Part shown: in pieces, positions 25,866 through 37,120 of the stretch
How positions within the stretch are numbered: the first letter of the stretch is position 1
How the letters are laid out: each line of letters opens with the position of its first letter
DNA from: Paramecium octaurelia
Lineage: Eukaryota; Ciliophora; Oligohymenophorea; Peniculida; Parameciidae
Length of the DNA stretch: 64,000 nucleotides
Reading direction: 5' to 3'
NCBI GenBank assembly: GCA_905182995.1
Contig: CAJJDP010000107.1
Coordinates: 159,818 to 223,817, forward strand
The notes under the pieces: generated by a model
What the model saw: only the letters and a program-made list of their open reading frames with translations
What the model was told of the DNA's origin: nothing
Database searches by the model: none
Translations under genes and position numbers: made by a program

Positions 25866-26501
25866 ACAACAAAAACGTATATTTAATAAATAATTATAAT
25901 TTATATAAAATGTTCAATTGATCATCTAAATCTCATTACGAAATCGAATAAATTCATTCGTCTAATGTTTTGGAAAATAATATAATGAAGAAAATTGAAA
26001 CTTAAAGTGTAAATGGAATAAATTATCTTAAAAACGATTCACTTACTCTTTTCTTAATTAAAAATACATTCGATGTAATAAAACACACCTAGAAAACGAT
26101 TAGTAATATTAAAGCAACTATCATAATTGGTTAATTAATAAAGCATATATAATGAATAATAATTTGCAGTTGAACTCTAAATGAATGAAAAAAGATAATT
26201 ACTATTTATAGTAGATGATATAAATTGGATTAAATTGAAGCTATTGATTTATTTTAAATCAATTCTTTGAAACATCTAAATATATTCTGCTTACTGATAT
26301 ACCTGTATTAAATTAGAAGAAATTGTTATTATTATTATTACTTTAAATCAATTTCCAATAACGTAATCAAATCATAAATTGGACTATTTGACTATTATTT
26401 CCATTTAAAGGATTTTATCTAAGCAATTCTTGTTGTAAATTCTTAATGCTCAAAAGCATCCTTACTATAATCTTAAATTGAATCAATTTTTTACTTTAAG
26501 G
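25866..26501. other. 636-bp AT-rich region, no convincing gene
   Basis: Very AT-rich. On the plus strand a short frame from about 25984 (57 codons, MKKIETQSVNGINYL) is open, but it has no family signature and biased Ile/Asn/Lys composition. I see no repeat or RNA gene. It may be a long promoter or contain relics. Confidence 0.4.
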
Positions 26502-26864
26502 ATGGACTTTATTAAAAGATTCTTGAATCATGTCTTAATAATTAACAGATATTATTCAAACTTCAATTTGTTACAATATAGTTACAACAAAGATTATATT
26601 GCTTCTAAATTAACATTAAGAGATGTATTCAAAATTATTAATCACATCAATTTGATGGTATTTTTACATTAAGAACAAGGATTTTAATTGAAATAAGAGG
26701 GCTTATCGATTTTGAGTTTATAAAATATTAGTGAATCAATAAATTCTGATTAAAATAAATCGTTTGATATTTATAATTTGATATTAATCTAATATTAATT
26801 AAGGGCTATTATTTAATCTTTCAATTAGAAAGATATATTGTAAACAATATTTTTAATAACATGA
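26502..26864 (+). CDS. Doubtful small ORF (120 aa)
   Basis: An ATG-to-TGA frame reading MDFIKRFLNHVLIINRYY and ending LQTIFLIT. Its stop overlaps the ATG of the next gene (ATGA at 26861-26864). Composition is that of translated AT-rich spacer (many Ile, Asn, Leu and TAA-encoded Gln). No domain was recognised. It may be non-coding. Confidence 0.2.
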
Positions 26865-27595
26865 ATAAATTATCACTTGAAATACTAAAGTAGTTTGAAC
26901 ACAATCCCACTGCTGAATCTACTACATTCAGACCCTAAAATCTAATGAAAACTGCTTACCCTATTTTAAAAAGGAGAAAGTCAAGGAGTCAATTTCACAC
27001 TTTTATTTTGCAGCAAAAAACGAACAAATAGAGTTTGAGGAGAAAAAGTTGCTGCTGTAATGAATGTGGATAATTGGGAACTTTTGAATATAAATGCATG
27101 AATATTAAAGGACCTAAACCTTATAGGAGATCCATTTTCATAAGAAGGACCTCAAATCAACAAGTGTATTTTTTTGTTTATATTGACAGATAATCCGCTT
27201 AGCCTAAGTCAGTTTAGAGGAATAGATAGTAACTCAAGAAAATAAACACATATGATGAAAGTAGGTTGAATTAACTTACGGAAGCTAATAAGACTCCTTT
27301 TACAATGAGGGTGATCTAAGGATCAATGACAAAATTACATTCGTATTTCCATAAACAATAGCAATAATAGATAAAAGTTTATTAACTGAATCAACTCACT
27401 CCTGGTTGTTCCCCCAAGCACTTGAAATCTCAAAAAAGTTTGCCATAATTATATTCATATTTGAATTATAGAAAACTTGATTGCTAATTATTAAAACCCT
27501 TAAAATTAGATTAATAACCAAAACAAAGTTCATAATTATAATTACTTCACAGAACAAAATAACACAAAACCTTGTAAACAGTAGTTCAATTCTGA
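26861..27595 (+). CDS. Cys-cluster protein, tandem paralogue 1
   Basis: 244 codons, open without an intron from ATG 26861 to TGA 27593-27595. Basic protein (about 30% K/R/Q) with a compact cysteine motif, LRRKSCCCNECGQLG, at about residues 65-80, then KINTYDESRLNQLTEANKTP and a Gln-rich tail. The next gene repeats the same motif and the NTY..LT..K order, so the two are a tandem pair. No known family. A CCC-x2-C-G cluster could bind metal or be lipidated. Downstream residues VYFFVYID could mark an unrecognised intron, although the frame stays open. Confidence 0.55.
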
Positions 27596-27708
27596 TAACT
27601 ATTAAGTTCTTTTTTTGATAAAATAGTTAGTATAATCATTAACATAAATTTGAATTCAGTATGTTGTAGTTTTTGACATTAAAGTAATAATTAAAATTAA
27701 ACATTATT

Positions 27709-28431
27709 ATGCTAATATCAAATACAACTCAATCTAATTCTCGGAATTCTGTAACTCGTACTATTCTTACTGGATCTAACTCAATTATCTATTCGCTTCA
27801 TAAATACAAGAGAAGCAGTCTGAAAAATAAAAATCGCAATCAAAATGAAGATGAATTCGTACAAACAAAATTTACTTAGTTAAGAAGAAAGAGTTGCTGT
27901 TGCAACGAATGCGGCCAACTAAGCAATTTTCAATTTAAACAACTCAATAACAATGCATCAATTCGATAAAACAATATCTACATTAAAACTACCTCTATTT
28001 GTTAATCGGTGAAATTAATGTAATTTTCTATCATATACCCTTGAAGTAACACATCTCGTAGACCATCTGTATTATTTTAGAGACATCATTCGAGAATGAA
28101 TACTTATGGAGAAACTCAGCTCTCCCAAGTTTACAATTTGACTCCGACCAGACTGAGTCCCATTAAACCTAAATAGGGTGCCTAGACAAAATTAAAATAC
28201 TATCTCTAAAACAAAACTATATAGCAAACAAAGAGAAATAGATAATTCTAACTTAATTTAATTACTGTTCATTAAAGTCATAAAGATTAAGAATAATAAT
28301 TAACCAATAAAGTTTTAGCTAAAAGTCCTCTCACATAGAGGAAATCTAAACCTGATGTGAGGCCATACTTAAGTCACTTAAAATTAAAACCAATTTGCAT
28401 TAAAAATTAAATTACTCACTTTGAAATCTGA
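27709..28431 (+). CDS. Cys-cluster protein, tandem paralogue 2
   Basis: 231 aa with one 27-nt intron (28020-28046) that removes an in-frame TGA; exons sum to whole codons. It shares with the upstream gene the motif LRRKSCCCNECGQLS and a following MNTYGETQLSQVYNL, TPTRLSPIKPKQGAQ block, showing tandem duplication. The rest is basic and Gln/Lys-rich. No known domain. The C-terminal end (KLKPICIKNQITHFEI) is convergent with the LIN9-like gene. Confidence 0.65.
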
Positions 28432-28749
28432 AATTCAATTATAAAAATATATATTCATTTACTTTAATTACCAACTATTTTTAGTATGGAATCTTGAATT
28501 TCTTAAAATTATTCAGGATGTGAATCTTTGATGTTTTATTTTAGAGTCTACCAATAGATGTTCGTGTTCATATTCAGATCTGAATTATTATTCAAAGTGA
28601 AAAGCAATCCAAACAATGAGGAAATCAAAGATTTATATGCTAATTATTATGAATCATGTACATTGATCATTCTCTAGGAATTAAAACTTTGAATTAAGTA
28701 ATTGATTCAATTGTGAATTAATCTTTTCCTAAAAAGTAACACTATATTT
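28432..28749. other. Convergent intergenic region, nothing recognised
   Basis: 318 bp between the stops of a plus-strand and a minus-strand gene. AT-rich 3' flank with no coding frame of note. Confidence 0.5.
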
Positions 28750-30377
28750 TCATACATCCTATTATTTATGTATAATTTATTTGATCTCTTGATTTTTCTT
28801 CTCCTCTTCAACTCGAGTATTATTTTGGTCTAATTCTCTCTCCATATAGGCTAATGGCATACTCAACACCTTATCAAGATTATTGTTCACCTGTTTAAGA
28901 GCTAGCATAATGATCATTAAGATATAAATACAGTAGCCATTCAGACCTCTCATTCTGAATTTAGTCATGACATGTTTAGAGGCTGAATCAAAATTTCGTA
29001 TTTGCTAAAATGTCCATCCATATTGAGCTTTAAAGTCTGGATCATTTTTAAGGGCTGGATCCTATTCCAATCTTTAATTTAGTTACTTCAAATAGCCCAC
29101 CAGAGCATATTTCCTTACACATCATTATGTTTAATACCTCTAGAGAATCCTGATCATAAAGGAAGCAGCAAAGTAATCAAACTCTTACACTATACTTGAA
29201 ATCAAAGTATTCTTATTTTCATTCGAGAGATTCAAACTCATTTACTATTACATATCAAATCGTTCATCACTCAATTATTTGTTTAGAAACTTCTCCTCCC
29301 TTTTGTTCTTATAATTTAGCATATTTACAGCTGGATATTCTAATCAAAAATCTTGTGGACACCCAGTTCAGATTATAAGAATTTAATCGTAATGCTTGGT
29401 AAGTTAGTGGACACAATTTATCCTGGATGCACATGTTTACATTCAGGATGAATGGCGTATACAACTTGTCCATTACTAAAGGGGGCAAGTCTTACTATGT
29501 CTCGAATTAAATCTAAATTTTTTATATCCCTGTGAACTGGGTAGTTTTGATCAAACAAGTAATTCCGTATCACTGATCTATACTTGGCCAATTTGCTCAT
29601 CTCCTATTATAAAAAGTAAAATGAGAATCTTCTTGGTTATCCTATTGCCTATTCTGTTTATATAATATTGATACCATTTTGATCTATCTCCATTCTGATA
29701 TGGATTTCTTACCCAATTACACATTAGCCTTGTTCAACATCTGCTGAAATTCGTTTAGGCTAAAATAAGTATAATCTAAATGAGAATAGAAATATTCATG
29801 TTGAATCCATTTGCAGAACTAGGAATCGCTAAAATACATACGTTCTAACTAATTTCTTAGCCTTTGCTCATGCATCTATTGGTATTGCATTGAGTTGCTG
29901 TAAAATAATAAGTCAAATCGCTTTCATTTTTAATGACTTCAAATTTTTGAGGAATCGACTTACGACCTTGGTTTTAGATTTAATATATTACAATTCTAAT
30001 TTTTCTTGATCTTCTTAATCAAGGCTCTTTCGTAATTGATTATCTCACTTTATTCATAATGATCTTATAAAATCAAATACAAATCATGAGCTGTACAATT
30101 TTGATTGGATTCTAGGAAGTTTTTATTCTACTCCTCATAGATTTCTTTACTTTTTTATAAATTGACAACAGATTCGTGATTGTTCTTTGATATCCAAGTT
30201 GCTTTAATATTTCCTGCATCCTTCCAACTCCCGCTAATTGCTGTTGTCTAAAGACTGTATTATATTAATGAATGGATATCTACTTTTAAGAAAGACCTCC
30301 AGCTCGGTTTCGTTCCATTGCTCACCTAAATCGATTCTTAATTTTGAAATATCTATTTAATCAGGGAATTCGTTCAT
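28750..30377 (-). CDS. LIN9/ALWAYS EARLY-type protein (SANT-like plus DIRP domain)
   Basis: Predicted subunit of a DREAM/MuvB-type cell-cycle transcription complex. The N-terminus has a SANT/Myb-like piece (WNETELEVFLKS, GSWKDAGNIKATWISKNN, ESVVNLQKSKEIYEEQNK, AHDLYLILQDHYEQ), like plant ALWAYS EARLY. The DIRP domain follows (FCKWIQHEYFYSHLDYTYF, SISEWRQIKMVSILYKQ, FYNRREMSKLAKYRSVIR), then the beta-rich region PFSNGQVVYAIHPECKHVHPG. A helical C-terminus ends QEIKQIIHKQQDV. At least five short introns are needed; clear ones include a 22-nt intron after FINII, a 23-nt one before YPAVNM and a 24-nt one before KYALVG. The joint near 29940 is unresolved. Confidence 0.82.
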
Positions 30378-30457
30378 ATTAAAATTAATACATATCATAA
30401 AATCAATTAAAATAAAAATTCTTTTCTTTATAATTTTCAACAATCTATAATTAAATC

Positions 30458-32639
30458 TCATTTAATAGCATTCTTATCAAATAGCATATAAGTTCTAAAA
30501 TTATCGGGCATCTCCAAAATAAACGATTGACACTCTTTAGATTTCAATAGAGTATCGCATTCTTGATTAACATCTCTAAATTTCTTGGCATAAAATAATA
30601 TCTTCCCAATCCAAATCTTCAACTCCAATCTCTGCACACACAAGAGCAATTAATAAATTATCTGAATGAAATTTGGACAATTGAACATGATTTCCTGGAT
30701 TCTACTTAGGAATTCAAAACTCTCTAAGTCTTACAACAACTGATAAATTAAGAAAATCTTATACTTCATTGAATAAGAATTCGTCTTTAACTAAATTCAT
30801 GTAAATTTGAACTGAGGAACAATCCCTTTATAAACACTGGAATGGCCATACTTCCTATTGTTGCTCTTTTAGTTTAATTGTATTGTCCTTGTTTACAATA
30901 AATAAATCTTTTATAAATTGAGGCAAAACTTCAACCTTTATAAACAAAGACATTTGTTGTAGTAATTGTAAAAATGTTACTTTAGGATTCAATTGGTAAA
31001 TAGAAATTGCAACTTTTACTAGCAATTATTGATAAATATCTTGAGGGCAATTTTTATTATGGATGAGAACATTAGCAAAATAGTATGGATTTTCCATCAA
31101 ATCCACTATAAGAATTAGCTAATATTGATATATGCTATTTATACATCTCTCTGTAAAAAGTCTTTATATTATTCAAATTGTTGGAGATCTCTCAAGAAAC
31201 CCTATCCAATTTAAGCCAAAAAGGAGTCAGCTTTTCCGTAGATGACCCCTAATTGCATCGAAATCATATATTGATCAAATGAAAGAGTAGTTGGATTCAA
31301 AACATTGGTGTAGAATCCACTAAAGGAATGATATGTCTCCTAAGATAGTTGTTGACACTTAGCAGAGACATATTTAAGATAATTAACATTCATTGAAGGG
31401 ATTTCGAATTAAATTTTAAGGATATTTAAGAATATATTTGATCTTTCATCTGCATCCACAAAACCTAGATTATTTATAATTAAATCCATATTCTTGTTAC
31501 TAAAATCATTCTTTAATTATGAAATTACAACTAGACTGATTAATTTGGTGATGAAAGAATTGATGTCAACATTTTTCTTTTTCTATTATCTATCCTATAT
31601 TCTTTTGTTTTATGAGACTCTTAAACAATACATGTAGGTAAATAAGAGTCCCTTTTCAATCTCTTTCTGCTTAAGTAATTATTGAATGAATTCAACTGAA
31701 ATATTTCCAAGTAATTACTAAGTGAATATTGTTCCCATATTCAAAGCAAACCAATCCAAAATACTAATTTCATTTTCTAATTTCATATATTGTAATACAT
31801 TTATTAGAATCAAACATTTCTCTACACTCTAGATTCAATAAAGCCCCAAAAAATGTACTCAAAATTTATTTTATTTTTTCTTCATCATTCACAATTTACT
31901 TTAATGCACTTTCATTATAAAATAGAGGATATAAAATTGAATAAACATCAATCAAACTTGCTAGCAATCTATTCAAAAATTGATTTTCATGATTGTTTAT
32001 CACTTTTTCAAGATATTAAATAACGATTCCAAATTCCTCACATTTCAATAACCCTTCTTATATACTCTTATTAGATGTTGCCTCTAATAGGAGACCAAAT
32101 AATGGAGAAAAAGTGGCAAGGAAATGGAGAGAATCTTCACTCAACTATCCTCCTAAATAGAATGTATTCTTGAATAATATTTATCCCATTTGCTTCAAGT
32201 GCTCATGTGTCTAAAATATTTGATTACATTTCATGAATTCAAAAAACTTCTGTTATACAGGGGATTACAATATGGATATGTATCTGCATAGTAAATCAAA
32301 TATGCAACAATCACAAGTGTTGAGTTTCTAGCATGTCTGCACTGTATTTACATAATATAAATCTGTGCAATCATGATAAAAATCGAAGCCAAATTAATTT
32401 TACCCTATTTTTTCTAAGAGTACGATTGCTATAAAATTTCTGAAATTTGGATATTAAGTCAATATGTTATTAAAGTAATCTAAAATACACATGAAGTAAA
32501 AGTTAGCAGCAACTATTCTTTGAGGGCTTTATAAATCCTACAATACTTTTTCTAACTCAGAGATTAATTACAAGAAAGAACATTAAACATATTTTACAAA
32601 ATTAATTGTAGCTTCTCCAAATTAAGTATTAGATTGCAT
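30458..32639 (-). CDS. Large alpha-helical protein of unknown function (702 aa)
   Basis: Three short introns (22, 26 and 25 nt) give an exact codon sum from ATG 32637-32639 to TGA 30458-30460. The sequence is helical throughout, with repeated Leu/Ile-rich helices (FLQLISELEKVLQDLQ, FLNRLLASLIDVYSILY, LQLLQQMSLFIKVEV, FLSRIQEIMFNCPNF). A solenoid of exportin/HEAT type is possible, but no conserved signature is seen. A CDCC cluster lies near residue 125. The stop of the upstream small gene lies 28 bp before its start, so the ATG is well bounded. Confidence 0.7.
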
Positions 32640-32667
32640 TATAGTCACTCTCTATGATGCTAGTTTT

Positions 32668-33109
32668 TCAATTATTTATTCTTAAACTAATTGTAATGAA
32701 TTTCTATTATTAATTTATTCCTTACTTTGAGATGTATTAAACAACTAATCTAATTTCTAATAATTAATTTATTTATTAATTTATGGTTGATAATTAGCGA
32801 ATAAAATCAATTTTCGATATTTCCTCATCTATTTTTTTTAAATCAATGTAATTTCCAGCCTCTTTTAAAAGCATTTCCACAAATTCGTCATTATTTCTAA
32901 CTAATTGTATCATCTTCAATAATCATATAGAATACTTCTTCTGCAGATTTCCCTGAAAAGTAATAATCAATTTTCTTTTGCAATCCTTTAAAATTTTATG
33001 CCATCTTTTAACTCATTGGCTTGTTCCTTTCTTTTTAAATATAGAAATAACTTGTCAATCCTACAAGAGCTGTCAGTCCTAATAACTTATATTTAGTCTT
33101 TTTATCCAT
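32668..33109 (-). CDS. Small protein with N-terminal membrane anchor (139 aa)
   Basis: ATG 33107-33109 opens MDKKTKYKLLGLTALVGL with TSYFYI, a single N-terminal hydrophobic helix, followed by a soluble helical domain (MAQNFKGLQKKIDYYF, LVRNNDEFVEMLLKEAG). One 22-nt intron (32914-32935, AAG end) is needed; the sum is in frame. The C-terminal 35 residues (Gln/Ile/Asn-rich) may be spacer-like sequence translated until the first TGA. Topology suggests a mitochondrial or ER signal-anchor protein. No family recognised. Confidence 0.6.
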
Positions 33110-33244
33110 AATAAATAATATAAATTAAAAAGTTATATAAAATTTACACAATACTTTTATTTACTTAAGCAACTTATGTGTTTGTGACTTTATTTGAACA
33201 AAATTTAAGATCATATTCTATAATCTTTATAATCTTTAAAATTA

Positions 33245-33731
33245 ATGCTGTCTAAATCAGTTTCAAATTAAAAAGATAATCTACAAAGTCTTTATTCCAA
33301 AAATCAAATAGGTATAACTAAAGAGGATTTAAAATATATACACAATAATAAGGTAAAATAATAAGTATTAGTAGTATTACTGAATAGCCAATAATATTTA
33401 TTGGTGTTTTTGTATCAAGATTTATGGTTGATAGATTAAGGAATATTGATTCAGAAGGTAATTAAATAGATGGTATTTTCATAGCTTGATTCATATTATG
33501 TGGATAGTAAAAAAATATTCTGCCATATATACAACTAATATAAATGAATATAGAAATAGAATCAATAAGATTGTAGAATAATTGATTTAAAAAATTCTAT
33601 CATTCTAATTGGTTTTACTAAACTTATGATGTATAATTATCATGAGTCATAACCATACTTTTGGCTTAGTTTAAGGAAAATTAAAGGAATATCTTTAAAT
33701 TCAATCCAATAATCGATCACAAAATTAGTGA
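33245..33731 (+). CDS. Small hypothetical protein (model tentative)
   Basis: MLSKSVSNQKDNLQSLYS starts at ATG 33245. Joining by two candidate 35-nt introns gives HNNKPIIFIGVFVSRFMV, DRLRNIDSEGNQID and VKKYSAIYTTNINEYRNR. A further piece (HNHTFGLVQGKLKEYLQ) ends at TGA 33729-33731. The last join is uncertain; an earlier stop at 33627-33629 is possible. The pattern of short beta-strands and helices could fit a longin/roadblock-like fold, but this is a guess. Convergent with the next gene. Confidence 0.4.
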
Positions 33732-33818
33732 TTTTAAAAATTAATCTAAGTTAAAAAATCTGTAGATCTTTATTAATAACGATAGTAGTATTAGTTAATA
33801 TAATGAAATTGATTCAAT

Positions 33819-34646
33819 TCATTTAATAATTTTTTATAGTTTTTCAATAGATTGTTTTAATTTAGTTTCCTCTAATCTCATTTAGGATACTTAGAAAATC
33901 AATTTGTACTATGGTTACTATCTTAAAATCACAATTGTGCGGATATATTTATAGATATAGTATGAAAATAATGAAGATGAATAAACCATTTTTTCCTCCA
34001 AAGTAATAATATCTTGAATAAGCTTCAATTTATCATCAGGCACTAACAGTATATCAAAGTTTAGTAATTAATTAAGAAAATTACAATTAGTTATAAGTCT
34101 CATGCTTAAATGCCAATTATATTATTGTTCAACATAGTTCTCAGTTAATAATATTGTTAGATATTTTAAAACTTTTTCCAAAATTGCTGGAGGAATGCGA
34201 AAGCTGGCCAATTCACAAATATCTTATCTCCTGATTTTCTTAATATCCTCTAAAGATTTATTAAATTCAACGCATAAGGATTCTAATTCCTAATTTAATT
34301 CTGGATGACTTGATATTATTTCTTTCTATTCAATTTAATTGTTTTGTAATAATTACTCTTTTTTATGTAATTTTAAAGATAGAAGGTATAATATTTAATT
34401 ATTTGTATTCTAGCTAACTAATCGGAATTACAAGAATGAAGAGTAATCCAAAAAGTCGAAAATTTAATTAATTATTTCAGGTCTTATTTTGCAGATTAAA
34501 TTTGGATTTGGTAAAATAGGGTGATTGATGCTATGTTGTCTTATATAAACGTCTTCGACTGAATAAAACAATTTATTTATGCGGGTTTGTGTTTGTTTTT
34601 ATTTTTTGTTCAACTCATCTAATTCTTATTGAAGTTTGTTTAACAT
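33819..34646 (-). CDS. F-box-like protein with a dynein stalk/MT-binding-like segment
   Basis: Intronless, 275 aa, from ATG 34644-34646 to TGA 33819-33821. It begins with a coiled coil (MLNKLQQELDELNKK), then an F-box-like motif (PEIINQIFDFLDYSSFLQF, RLVSQN), then a region matching the dynein heavy-chain stalk and microtubule-binding domain: DICELASFRIPPAILEKVL, YNWHLSMRLITNCNFLNQL, NFDILLVPDDKLKLIQ, with a following helix SSSLFSYYIYKYIRT. It ends in another coiled coil (RLEETKLKQSIEKLQK). The rest of dynein (AAA ring) is absent. The frame upstream of the ATG is open and continuous with the truncated farnesyltransferase frame. Confidence 0.75.
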
Positions 34647-34805
34647 ATATTTAGGATTTATTTTAATTTATTGATAAATAAAATATATGTTATTTTAATG
34701 GATATGTAAGCATATTTACTGTTTAAATCTATGATTTTTTTTGATTAAAAAAATATGTTAAGTATCGAAGAGTGATATTGATAATATTATTAAGTTATTT
34801 ATTTA

Positions 34806-35497
34806 ACAAAAATCAATCCCTCCTTCATATGTTTGACATGAAGCAATATACTCAGCGCAACCTTCTAGTAACTTGGGACTAGGATTATAAGTGAGTTAGA
34901 TACTCTAATTTAAGAATGAACACCATTATCACAACAATGTAAACAGCCCTTATATCTGCTTCTCCATTAATATGCATAAGATAGGATCCTTTTTCAGCTT
35001 GATCTTGAACAGACCAAAAGAACTCTTTCAATCCCTACCTATCAATTAATTCTAAAGCTGCTGGAGTTGAGAGAATGAACAACGCTAAAATTGAATTAGT
35101 TGTTACAGAGTAAGGATGAGAACGTAGGTGCTAAATGCTCAAGTTATATAGGACCTCCTGTAAAGCCTCCAATTTTAAATGTTTCTAAATATTGAATAAT
35201 TTGATTTTCGTATTTCGATACATCATCCTATAAGATACTTAAAGCATTGAGTGGCCAATATATGCACCAAAGTTAACCAACATCTAAATAAAAAATAGAG
35301 TAGCCACTATTCAATAGTCTCTTAGTACAATATTTGATGTGTGTATCTGTCAGTAATTCAAGTTTATTTAGTTATTCATATACTATGTGCTATGTAGTAT
35401 TGATTCTCCATTATCTCTTAGGGGACTTCTTCATCTTGTTCATTTGATATTGTTTTCTGATTTTAGGTAATTGCAGAATGTACAAGATTTAATTCAT
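34806..35497 (-). pseudogene. Truncated protein farnesyltransferase beta subunit
   Basis: The N-terminal half of an FNTB/RAM1-like protein: TQHIVYEQLNKLELL, LWCIYWPLNALSIL, GGFTGGPIQLEHLAPTFSS, STPAALELIDRQGLKEFFW, GSYLMHINGEADIRAVY and CAEYIASCQTYEGGI. Introns 35085-35106 (22 nt) and 34905-34932 (28 nt) splice cleanly. Similarity then stops. The C-terminal half with the zinc ligands (DGC and the later His motif) is missing, and there is no TGA before the next gene's ATG, so the frame runs on into the F-box/dynein-stalk gene. An intact copy must exist elsewhere if farnesylation is essential. ATG 35495-35497 is likely; ATG 35443 is an alternative. Confidence 0.7.
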
Positions 35498-35599
35498 TTT
35501 AAGTACGATTCAGCTACTTCATTTAATATAGAAATTTCTTAATTATTAAAATACACGTAATTTAATATGCTTTTCCTTGCATTTTTGATTAGTGTTTCA

Positions 35600-36558
35600 A
35601 TGGCTTCTCAGGACTTACTTAAGAAATGCTATTTAGAACAATTCACCATAGGAGATCCTGAAGGTAGTATGCATTTTAGAATTCTTTAGTTAAAATTTAG
35701 ATCTACTTTGAGGATCATATCGTGAAGAATCACCAAATCGAGTACGAATGTTTGGAGTTTATAATTTCAAGAGGATACTATAAGGTTGCTTTAAGTCTTT
35801 ATGAGAATTATTTCCTTCTGAATCACATTGACATTACTGATAGAATTGTGTATTGTTCTTCAATTTATTTAGCGCTTTCTTGAAGAATGATAAGTATCTC
35901 AACCAGAGAGAAATGTAAACTCTTTTCAAATTGGCAATGGCAAAAAGCAATCAGGTTTAGGTAGTCCAACCAGTTGTTTAATGGGCTCAATCGAAAAACG
36001 CTACCTTCATCAACATCAAGTTTTCTCACCGACAAGACGCCCCTGCTTGTTTGAATGCAAAGTTGGAAGTAGTTGAAATAAAGAATGACTCTCTTTTGAT
36101 TGAAGCATTCGGAATAGTTTCCCACATCCCATTCAAATACAGATATGCCATTAAATTGTATAAGCCGATCGACCCAACTACTAGTTATGAGAAGGTGGAA
36201 TCTGTAGGAACTATGTATGTGAATCTCACAAAGGTAGAGCCAGGTAATTGCGTCTTAATATTGATTAGTCTTGTGGTTGAGATTGACTGAAGAGGATTAC
36301 AAGACTCCAATTTGGTGGGATTTGAAGGACAATTTCAGAAAGGATATGGAAGAATTTGCTTAGATGCTTGAAAAGGAGAGTGAGAGAAAAGAGAGAAATG
36401 CAGATAAGTAAGCTAAAAAAAACCAGAAAAAGAGGGATTAAGATAAATAAAAACAAACTTCTCAAAAAGCTCAAGAAGCCAAAAGATAATAAGAATATGA
36501 ACACAATTAATGCTATAAACCAGGAAAATGTGAAATTGGATGGTATTAAAGATAATGA
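35600..36558 (+). CDS. CS (p23-like) domain co-chaperone-type protein
   Basis: 294 aa; introns 35664-35689 (26 nt), 35850-35872 (23 nt) and 36244-36268 (25 nt) give exact codons. The N-terminus is helical (QIEYECLEFIISRGYYKVA, NDKYLNQREMQTLFKLAM). A CS-type beta-sandwich follows (NAKLEVVEIKNDSLLIEA, FKYRYAIKLYKPI, KVEPVLWLRLTEEDYKTP; LWLRLT resembles the p23 signature WPRLT). The C-terminal tail is a highly charged Lys/Gln/Glu helix (KNQKKRDQDKQKQTSQKAQ). p23-like proteins assist Hsp90; some ciliate members help dynein-arm assembly. The specific role here is not determinable. Confidence 0.75.
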
Positions 36559-36591
36559 TTGTTTATAATTGATTAATATTCAATTCCCTGA

Positions 36592-37080
36592 TCATTATTT
36601 TACATTTCCTACAGCTCCCTTTGGAACATTTATTTATTTCTTAAGTTTTTCCTCCTTATCCAATTGCTCATCATACTTAACCAAACTCTTCAAATAAGTA
36701 AATATAGCTCCGAATATGATAAGATTGAACAGAGTCAAATAAATATTTCTTTAAGAATAAAACATCTTCATTCTTGTTTAATTCACAGTCTTTTCCATCT
36801 CGTATTGAGAGGTGCCTGAAGCATATGAATCTCTTTAAGCCTTCTATCCGATAAGCTCCTTGCCCAAATCATGATTCTCACTGACGGCACTCACAAATAA
36901 AAATAGTGACCAACTAATAAGTAAATATAAAACATTGGAAATGATTTGGTTGCTGAATATTTTCTCCAAACCTCTTACTAAAGGCTTTCTTATTATTCTT
37001 GGCAAAGGGAAGAAAACAATAAAAGCTAAGCCAACGCCCACATACATGGTTTTATACATCAACTCGTATTGAAATGTCAT
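36592..37080 (-). CDS. BAP29/BAP31-like ER membrane protein
   Basis: Intronless, 162 aa. Three hydrophobic segments are arranged as in B-cell receptor-associated protein 31 (YKTMYVGVGLAFIVFFPL, IISNVLYLLISWSLFLFV, NIYLTLFNLIIFGAIFTYL), with the family's conserved MKMFYSQRNIYLT before the third helix. A short charged cytosolic tail (KSLVKYDEQLDKEEKLKK) replaces the longer coiled coil of animals. The family acts as an ER cargo-sorting and quality-control factor. Its stop is 33 bp from the convergent CS-domain gene stop. Confidence 0.85.
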
Positions 37081-37120
37081 TTTAATTTATAAATATATAT
37101 AAATAAATATTTACTTTATA

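Noticed and set aside
28777-28968. Short separate gene at the end of the LIN9-like locus
   Set aside because: The frame is the last exon of the LIN9-like gene, joined by a 24-nt intron upstream and extending past TAA (Gln) to TGA 28750.
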